Below are positions 58,607 through 64,000 of a stretch of 64,000 nt of DNA, piece after piece; the stretch's first letter is position 1; each line of letters begins with the position of its first letter. Location of the stretch: positions 2,232,001 through 2,296,000 of the forward strand of contig CP107049.1 in the NCBI GenBank assembly GCA_025736915.1, in the 5' to 3' direction. The position numbers and the translations under genes were made by a program. Source of the DNA: Acinetobacter nosocomialis (GTDB lineage: Bacteria > Pseudomonadota > Gammaproteobacteria > Pseudomonadales > Moraxellaceae). The notes under the pieces are model-generated. The model did no database searches. It was not told where the DNA came from and was given only the letters and a program-made list of their open reading frames with translations.

Positions 58607-58960
58607 ATGAATAGAAAATTCGCCATAGGCTTAGCACTTTTAAGTGGTATGGCTTTTACTCATAGTGTGCAGGCAGCTAGTTTCTCTTGCGATGCAGCAA
58701 AAACCAAGACGGAAGTAAGCATTTGTAAAAACCGTTCTTTAAATGATGCAGATGTCAAAATGGCAACGACTTATCAAATTGTTTTACATGCTTTGCCAAT
58801 GGGTGGTCGTGATAATCAAAAAGATACGCAGCAGCAGTGGTTGAAAAAAAGAAATGCTTGCGCAGCTAATGTAAGTTGTATTTCCAAAGCTTATCAACAG
58901 AGGCAACAACAGTTAGATTCTATCTTACAAGATAGGGTATTAAGTCACGGTCCATTTTAG
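58607..58960 (+). CDS. Secreted LprI-like (DUF1311) protein
   Basis: A 117-residue protein with a signal peptide cleaved after HSVQA (~23). A cysteine-containing domain follows: SCDAAKTKTEVSICKN and QQQWLKKRNACAANVSCI. This Cys pattern matches the LprI/DUF1311 family, some members of which inhibit lysozyme. Whether this one does is unknown. AGGA lies upstream. It is between ompW and htpG. Confidence 0.82.
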   Translation: MNRKFAIGLALLSGMAFTHSVQAASFSCDAAKTKTEVSICKNRSLNDADVKMATTYQIVLHALPMGGRDNQKDTQQQWLKKRNACAANVSCISKAYQQRQQQLDSILQDRVLSHGPF

Positions 58961-59062
58961 TTAAAGAAAAATTTTTTAATATTCAGGATTGAAAAATTCT
59001 AGAAGTACTCCATTCATAAAGCATTCGAGAACAAACAAACTTCAAAATTTAAGGAGTGATTT

Positions 59063-60982
59063 ATGAGTGAACAAGCATCACAAAATTATAGTTTCCAAGC
59101 AGAAGTAGCACAGCTTTTACATTTAGTGACGCATTCTCTCTATTCGAACCCTGAAATTTTCTTGCGTGAGCTTATTTCGAATGCATCAGATGCATGTGAT
59201 AAGTTGCGTTTTGAAGGAATTAATCATCCTGAATATTATGAAAATGATCCGGACTTACATGTACGAATCAGCTTAAATAAAGAAGATAAAACTTTAACGA
59301 TTTCTGATAACGGTATTGGTTTAAGCCAACAAGAAGCAATTGATAACTTGGGTACCATTGCAAAATCAGGTACTAAAGACTTCATGTCAAAATTGACGGG
59401 TGACCAGAAAGCGGATGCTCAGTTGATTGGTCAGTTTGGTGTTGGCTTTTACTCAGGTTTTATTGTTGCCGATAAAATTACGGTGGAATCACGCCGCGCA
59501 GGTTTAGATGCTTCTGAAGGGGTGCGTTGGATCAGTGGCGGTACAGGCGAGTTTGAAGTTCAGCAAATTGATAAAGCTTCACGTGGTACTGACATTATTC
59601 TTCACTTGCGTGATGACGCGCTTGATTATTTAGAATCTTATAAAGTTAAGCAGATCGTTAATAAATATTCTGACCACATTAGCTTGCCAATTGAAATGCA
59701 AAAAGAAGTTTGGCAAGAAGAGGAAGTCGCTGAAGGTGAAGAACCTAAAGGTGGCCAAATGGTCAAAACTGACGAATGGGAAGCGATTAACTCTGCAAGT
59801 GCTTTATGGACACGTAACAAAAGTGAAGTGACTGAAGAGCAATATGTTGAGTTTTATAAAAACTTAACGCATGACTTTGAAGCGCCACTGGCTTGGGCTC
59901 ATAACCGTGTAGAAGGTAGTACGGAATATACCCAGTTACTTTATATTCCAAGTAAAGCACCTCATGACATTTTTACACGTGAAGCAAAAGCGGGAATTAA
60001 GCTGTATGTAAAACGCGTATTCATTATGGATGATGCGGATAATTTAATTCCAAACTATTTACGCTTTGTACAAGGTGTCGTGGACAGCGCCGATTTACCG
60101 CTTAATGTGAGCCGTGAGTTGTTGCAAGAAAGCCGTGACGTTAAGACAATTCGTGAAGGTAACGCACGCCGTGTACTCACTTTGCTTGACGGCTTGGCTA
60201 AATCAGAAGATGAAAAAGACCAAGAAAAATTCAAGACGTTCTACACTGAGTTTGGTTCAGTGCTTAAAGAAGGCTTGGGTGAAGACTTCGGTAATCGCGA
60301 GCGTATTTTAAAATTATTACGTTATGCAACTTCAACAAATGATGAAGTGGTAACTTCTTTTGCAGACTATAAAGCGCGCATGAAAGAAGGCCAAAAAGCC
60401 ATTTATTACGTTACTGCTGACAGCTTAGCTGCTGCTAAAAACTCTCCACAGCTAGAGTTGTTTAAGAAAAAAGGCATTGAAGTATTATTAATGACAGAGC
60501 GTGTTGATGAGTGGGCAATGAACTTTGTTCATGAGTTTGACGGTACGCCATTAAAGAATGTATCTAAAGGCGCTGTTGATTTAGGTGACTTACAAGATGC
60601 AGAAGAGAAAAAGGCACTTGAGCAAGCGGCTGAACAATTTAAGCCTGTGGTTGAGAAATTAAGTGACTCGTTGAAGGCTAAAACTAAAGAAGTACGTGTA
60701 ACGACCCGTTTGGTAGACTCTCCGGCGTGTTTAGTAACAAGTGAAGGTGAGTTATCACCGCAACTTATTCGTATGTTGAAACAAGCAGGTCAAGCTGTTC
60801 CTGAAATCAAGCCAATTTTAGAAATTAACCCTGAGCATCCTTTAGTGAAAAAACTTGAAGGTTCAGAACAATTTGATGACTTGGCAAACGTGATTTTTGA
60901 TCAGGCTGTGATTGCAGAAGGTGGTTTACCAGAAGACCCAGCAGCTTATGTGAAGCGTATTAATAGCCTATTGTTGAAATAA
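59063..60982 (+). CDS. htpG: Chaperone HtpG (Hsp90)
   Basis: A 639-residue cytosolic ATP-dependent chaperone. The N-terminal Bergerat ATPase has [15 protein letters not shown], the DNGIGL motif and [12 protein letters not shown] charged linker, short as in bacteria (~218-240), is followed by the middle domain ([17 protein letters not shown]) and the C-terminal dimerisation domain. GGAG lies upstream. Full length. Confidence 0.98.
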   Translation: MSEQASQNYSFQAEVAQLLHLVTHSLYSNPEIFLRELISNASDACDKLRFEGINHPEYYENDPDLHVRISLNKEDKTLTISDNGIGLSQQEAIDNLGTIAKSGTKDFMSKLTGDQKADAQLIGQFGVGFYSGFIVADKITVESRRAGLDASEGVRWISGGTGEFEVQQIDKASRGTDIILHLRDDALDYLESYKVKQIVNKYSDHISLPIEMQKEVWQEEEVAEGEEPKGGQMVKTDEWEAINSASALWTRNKSEVTEEQYVEFYKNLTHDFEAPLAWAHNRVEGSTEYTQLLYIPSKAPHDIFTREAKAGIKLYVKRVFIMDDADNLIPNYLRFVQGVVDSADLPLNVSRELLQESRDVKTIREGNARRVLTLLDGLAKSEDEKDQEKFKTFYTEFGSVLKEGLGEDFGNRERILKLLRYATSTNDEVVTSFADYKARMKEGQKAIYYVTADSLAAAKNSPQLELFKKKGIEVLLMTERVDEWAMNFVHEFDGTPLKNVSKGAVDLGDLQDAEEKKALEQAAEQFKPVVEKLSDSLKAKTKEVRVTTRLVDSPACLVTSEGELSPQLIRMLKQAGQAVPEIKPILEINPEHPLVKKLEGSEQFDDLANVIFDQAVIAEGGLPEDPAAYVKRINSLLLK

Positions 60983-60993
60983 TTTTTTGATAT

Positions 60994-61027
60994 AAAAAAA
61001 GCCTCTGAACTGTCAGAGGCTTTTTTG
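60994..61027 (+). terminator. Rho-independent terminator of htpG
   Basis: AAAAAAAGCCTCTGA / TCAGAGGCTTTTTT stem and T run directly after htpG. Confidence 0.93.
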
Positions 61028-61067
61028 TGGATAAAGAAAGAGTTATCCACAACTTAATGATTTTTGG

Positions 61068-61970
61068 TTAAAAATTAGCTTCCAGATTCATTTGTACACT
61101 CAATTGATGCTTAGGGTCATCATCAATATGATTAAAAAAATTAAGATCATTTTGCATAAAAATCCAATCTCGCCATATAGGCTGACGCCATGAGAGATAG
61201 GGTCCCCAACTATTTATCCGCATGTCATTTTTGGTATATACGCCACCACTATAAATACCGTAAGTCAGACTATTATCTTTTACAAACGCAAATTGTTGAA
61301 AAGTCCAATTGCCCCAGTTGTATTCTTCATTTTCGCTCTTATTCACATTAAATTTGTTAGCGAATAGGGTGTTGTCTTGCATTTTCTGCGTTAAGTTGAG
61401 TGTTGTTTCCGTATAGTTCCGGCTGGTTGAACCGTAGCGAAAGACCTGTTCGGTATCTATGCTTATGTTATGTCTTAAATTCCATTTTTTCTTGGCAAGA
61501 AATTGTACGTAAACATCACTGTCTGAATTTGAGCCTAAATCAAGATTATTTTCGAAAGGCATCCATGTTGAAATCGTATCCCAGCTTGCGGTAAGTGGAT
61601 TACTAACCGAAATATGGGGTGTTGAAGCTTTCTTCTTTTTCTTACCTAAGGTTTTATAAGGGTGCTTGGGCTGAGTTGCACGGCTCCATAACGTATCATT
61701 TCCAAACACCGCCATCAGGTCCTGAATAAGTGCGGCATCTGAATCATTATTTGTTTCTGCTTCACAGGGTGAAGGCGAAAAAGAGAGTATGTGACTATTA
61801 TTTCTTATGAATAGGGTGGACGAATGTAGAGATCGTCTTGTAGAGCGTTGATGCTTGAAAGAAGTAGAGAAAAGCTGTGTATGAGGAATTAAAACCAACA
61901 TACCTAAACTATAAATACAAAGTAAGGCTTTAGATTTATATTCGAATGAAAAAGAAGAGAATTGATTCAT
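61068..61970 (-). CDS. Putative outer-membrane beta-barrel protein, short paralogue
   Basis: A 300-residue protein whose C-terminal half is alternating strands ending in LEANF, an outer-membrane-type terminal Phe. It shares NSWGPYLSWRQP and a FRYGS-SRNYTETTLNL-type segment with the neighbour at 62093. The N-terminus is odd: a hydrophobic segment (CIYSLGMLVLIPHTQLF) that is a poor signal peptide, then a Ser/Arg-rich stretch unlike the neighbour. The N-terminus may be damaged or divergent. I start at MNQFSSF; the frame begins five codons earlier. Function unknown. Confidence 0.7.
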   Translation of the reverse strand: MNQFSSFSFEYKSKALLCIYSLGMLVLIPHTQLFSTSFKHQRSTRRSLHSSTLFIRNNSHILSFSPSPCEAETNNDSDAALIQDLMAVFGNDTLWSRATQPKHPYKTLGKKKKKASTPHISVSNPLTASWDTISTWMPFENNLDLGSNSDSDVYVQFLAKKKWNLRHNISIDTEQVFRYGSTSRNYTETTLNLTQKMQDNTLFANKFNVNKSENEEYNWGNWTFQQFAFVKDNSLTYGIYSGGVYTKNDMRINSWGPYLSWRQPIWRDWIFMQNDLNFFNHIDDDPKHQLSVQMNLEANF

Positions 61971-62092
61971 TTTTATGAAAATCAAGAATCAAAAGTTAGC
62001 TCAGTATTGTAAGGGAAAAAGCTTAAATTTTTATTTAAAAGTATTTTATTTTTCATCACCTTGGAGACAGCCTCCAAGGTGGTTCTTAGCAA

Positions 62093-63232
62093 TTAGAACA
62101 GTGCTTCTAAACGTAAGAATGTGCTGACAAAATGGTTACGGTCTTCACGGTGGTCATTAAAGTAATTGACGTCGCCTTGTACAAAGAACCATTCACGAAA
62201 GAGCGGCTGACGCCATGATACAAATGGTCCCCAACTGTTTAAGCGTAAATCGTTGTCGTTGTAATAGCCACCTGTATAAATACCATAGTTAAAACGGTTA
62301 TTTGCAAAGAAACTATGTTCGCGGAAAACTCGGTTTTCCCATGTTAAATCATCATCTTGATCATCGGCATACGTTAAGCTGAACTGGTTCGATAAAATCG
62401 GTTGATTTGGACGAGCATGGGTAAGCTCTAGGTTAGTACGTAAATAATTTTCACTATGAATGCCATAGCGATAAATCTCTTCAGCATAAAACTTAAAGTC
62501 ATTACGGAGTTGCCAATTTCTCGATGCTTTTAAGCGAACATACACGTCGTCTCCAGAACGGATACCTAAGTCTGCATCTGTTTCAAACGGCAGTTTTTTA
62601 GAGAAATTTGACCAACGTAATGCGATTGAGCTGTTGTCATCTCGTGTTCGTTTAGTATCAAGTTTCTTATTTGAATCTTGATTTGGGTTTTGGTTAATAT
62701 TGGCTGGACTATTATTAAATTCGTTATCTAAAGAGTCATCACCAAACACCACGCTTAAGCGTTTCTCTAGCGTAGGGAGTTTAATCTTCCCGCGTATTCT
62801 GGGTTTGATTTCAAAGTTATCGTATTCATTCCAATAGTTATCAACCATTACACGGATGGTTGCAGTAGCTGGTTTTTGCGGGTCGACTTCACCAAACCAG
62901 TTATCAATTTTTTCAGAGGTATGATCAGCCCAATTTCGAATTTTCTTTTGCTTACGGTCAAACCAAGTCTGATCTTCAGTTTGCTCGGTGGGTGGAACAA
63001 TAGGTTGATTGGACTGCTCCGGAAAAATCGTTGGGGTGGCATCAATCCACCTTGGGATTTGATCTAAAAGATTTTCATCTTTATTTTCTTCGGTTTGTAC
63101 TCCAGATGACGAACCTTTGACTTGCTGAGTTGAAGAAGAGTTTACTTCTGCATGAGCCATACATACTGAACCAAATCCTAAAGTTACAAGTGCGAAAAGC
63201 TGCCGATACGTAATAACGTGAAATATTTTCAT
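62093..63232 (-). CDS. Putative outer-membrane beta-barrel protein, long paralogue
   Basis: A 379-residue protein with a signal peptide (MKIFHVITYRQLFALVTLGFG, cleavage after MAHA), a polar linker (~30-75), a segment WFDRKQKKIRNWADHTSEKI, then alternating strands (~120-379) ending in RLEALF. The strand pattern and C-terminal Phe indicate an outer-membrane barrel. It shares the C-terminal ~150 residues (NSWGPFVSWRQP, EIYRYGIHSENY) with its neighbour. It is 107 bases upstream of that gene on the same strand. I do not recognise a named family. Confidence 0.75.
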   Translation of the reverse strand: MKIFHVITYRQLFALVTLGFGSVCMAHAEVNSSSTQQVKGSSSGVQTEENKDENLLDQIPRWIDATPTIFPEQSNQPIVPPTEQTEDQTWFDRKQKKIRNWADHTSEKIDNWFGEVDPQKPATATIRVMVDNYWNEYDNFEIKPRIRGKIKLPTLEKRLSVVFGDDSLDNEFNNSPANINQNPNQDSNKKLDTKRTRDDNSSIALRWSNFSKKLPFETDADLGIRSGDDVYVRLKASRNWQLRNDFKFYAEEIYRYGIHSENYLRTNLELTHARPNQPILSNQFSLTYADDQDDDLTWENRVFREHSFFANNRFNYGIYTGGYYNDNDLRLNSWGPFVSWRQPLFREWFFVQGDVNYFNDHREDRNHFVSTFLRLEALF

Positions 63233-63380
63233 ATCTATCTTTTATGTTTTGTTGTTATTGTCACTTTTGTTGATTTCTCTAATAAAATCAAGAGGACGAC
63301 ACAAAAGTTAAGTAAATTTAACTTTTCTTACATATTTGAAATAAGTTAAAAAGTTTAAGCTATTAGCGAGAATTTTTAAG

Positions 63381-63413
63381 CAAAAAAAATCCCCCAAACT
63401 AGGGGGATTTTAG
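63381..63413. terminator. Bidirectional terminator between the barrel gene and the FrnE-like gene
   Basis: AAAAATCCCCC-AAACTA-GGGGGATTTT with eight A on the left, that is eight T on the minus strand. It probably ends the minus-strand frnE-like transcript, ~170 bases after its stop. Confidence 0.85.
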
Positions 63414-63584
63414 ATCAAGGAAACTTCAAATTCCGATCATTAAACATATAAAAAACAGAACATTACAGCGCGAATATTCTAAGTCGCAATCATAAACACA
63501 TTTTAAACAATTGAATAGTTCTTTTTTTAGAACGCTCTATTGCTAAAACGGTGATAAAACATACGATTTGTTCACACTTTACAA
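63414..63584. other. Gene-free stretch after the FrnE-like gene
   Basis: No reading frame or tRNA is visible. A small hairpin AGTTCT-TTTTTT-AGAAC lies near 63518-63535 without a following T run. On the minus strand this is a long 3' untranslated region up to the terminator at 63413. The remaining 63233-63380 is AT-rich and should hold the promoter of the barrel gene. Confidence 0.5.
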
Positions 63585-64000
63585 TTAAGACTGTTTATCT
63601 TGTGGAATATCACATGTTTCATCATTACAAACAGCTGCGTCATCTTGCTCGATTTCTTCAGCATTTGCTTTGAGCTGTGCTTGTTCTAACACTTGTAAAA
63701 ACACTTCACGAGGCTGTGCACCTGCAAGCGCAATTCTTTGATCAAATACAAAGAATGGTACGCCAGTTACATTGAGCTGCTCGTGTGCAATTTTTTCGTC
63801 ATGACGAACGAAGTCAGCCAATTCATTCGTATCGAGTACATATTCAACTTCGGCATTATCAAGGCCAATACGAGAAGCGATTTCCTCTACGACTTCACGT
63901 TCACCAATCGCTAAACCTTCAGTCATATAAGCATGGAAAAAGGCTTCTTTTGCTTGGTTACCTAAACCTTTACTTTGGGCAAGATGAATAATACGGTGAG
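63585..64000 (-). CDS. FrnE-like DsbA-family oxidoreductase, N-terminus outside window
   Basis: The frame runs open to the right edge, so only the last ~138 residues are seen. HRIIHLAQSKGLGNQAKEAF and the thioredoxin cis-Pro loop TGVPFFVFDQRIALAGAQP match the FrnE branch of the DsbA family (2-hydroxychromene-2-carboxylate isomerase/DsbA-like). The catalytic CxxC lies upstream, outside. A C-terminal tail carries CNDETC, as in FrnE proteins with a second cysteine motif. Cytoplasmic, thought to act in oxidative stress; inferred from family. Confidence 0.85.
   Translation of the reverse strand, partial: HRIIHLAQSKGLGNQAKEAFFHAYMTEGLAIGEREVVEEIASRIGLDNAEVEYVLDTNELADFVRHDEKIAHEQLNVTGVPFFVFDQRIALAGAQPREVFLQVLEQAQLKANAEEIEQDDAAVCNDETCDIPQDKQS

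Overview
The window is a stretch of core chromosome from an Acinetobacter, most likely a member of the A. calcoaceticus-baumannii complex. The evidence is low G+C content, protein sequences close to what I recall of A. baumannii, and gene neighbourhoods typical of that genus: gacA-pbpG-thrC-hom-dsbC-xerD, feoAB, dksA-gluQ, argH-algZR-hemCDXY, hns-gspNCD, and gph-trpE followed by tRNAs, tuf, secE-nusG, rplKAJL and rpoBC. I cannot separate species within the complex by eye. I see no insertion sequence, prophage, integron, CRISPR array, rRNA gene or resistance island.

Left part (1-25 kb). A PilS-type sensor kinase (cut by the window edge) and a GacA-type regulator are followed by cell-wall endopeptidase pbpG. 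Next come threonine biosynthesis (thrC, hom), disulfide isomerisation and chromosome-dimer resolution (dsbC, xerD), and a ferrous-iron uptake operon under an apparent Fur-controlled promoter (feoA, feoB, a small Cys-rich membrane protein). Peptidoglycan genes murD and ftsW follow, then dksA-gluQ, nudF-cpdA, thiC with a TPP riboswitch, a lipoprotein, a TetR/DMT-exporter pair, a TolC-like outer-membrane protein, phoU, yggX and argH.

Middle part (25-39 kb). The algZ-algR two-component system diverges from argH with overlapping 5' ends and leads into the haem genes hemC-hemD-hemX-hemY. After these come a thioesterase, H-NS, the type II secretion genes gspN-gspC-gspD with an FHA membrane protein, gph, and trpE behind a candidate leader-peptide region.

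Right part (39-64 kb). Four tRNAs (Thr, Tyr, Gly, Thr) precede tuf. tRNA-Trp, secE, nusG, rplK, rplA, rplJ, rplL, rpoB and rpoC follow, with candidate L1 and L10 autoregulatory leaders and an rplL-rpoB attenuator. Beyond rpoC lie two duplicated glycine-zipper lipoproteins, a DUF4442-like hotdog protein, an epoxide-hydrolase-like enzyme, a Na+/H+ antiporter-family protein, ompW, an LprI-like secreted protein, htpG, two tandem paralogous outer-membrane beta-barrel proteins of unknown function, and a truncated FrnE/DsbA-like oxidoreductase.

No large novel multi-gene system stands out. The less explained items are small: two candidate sRNA genes (between yggX and phoU, and between hns and gspN), the trpE leader, and the tandem paralogous outer-membrane proteins at 61-63 kb. 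Several starts were moved from the longest open frame to an internal ATG, GTG or TTG, in most cases because of ribosome-binding sites or family length.
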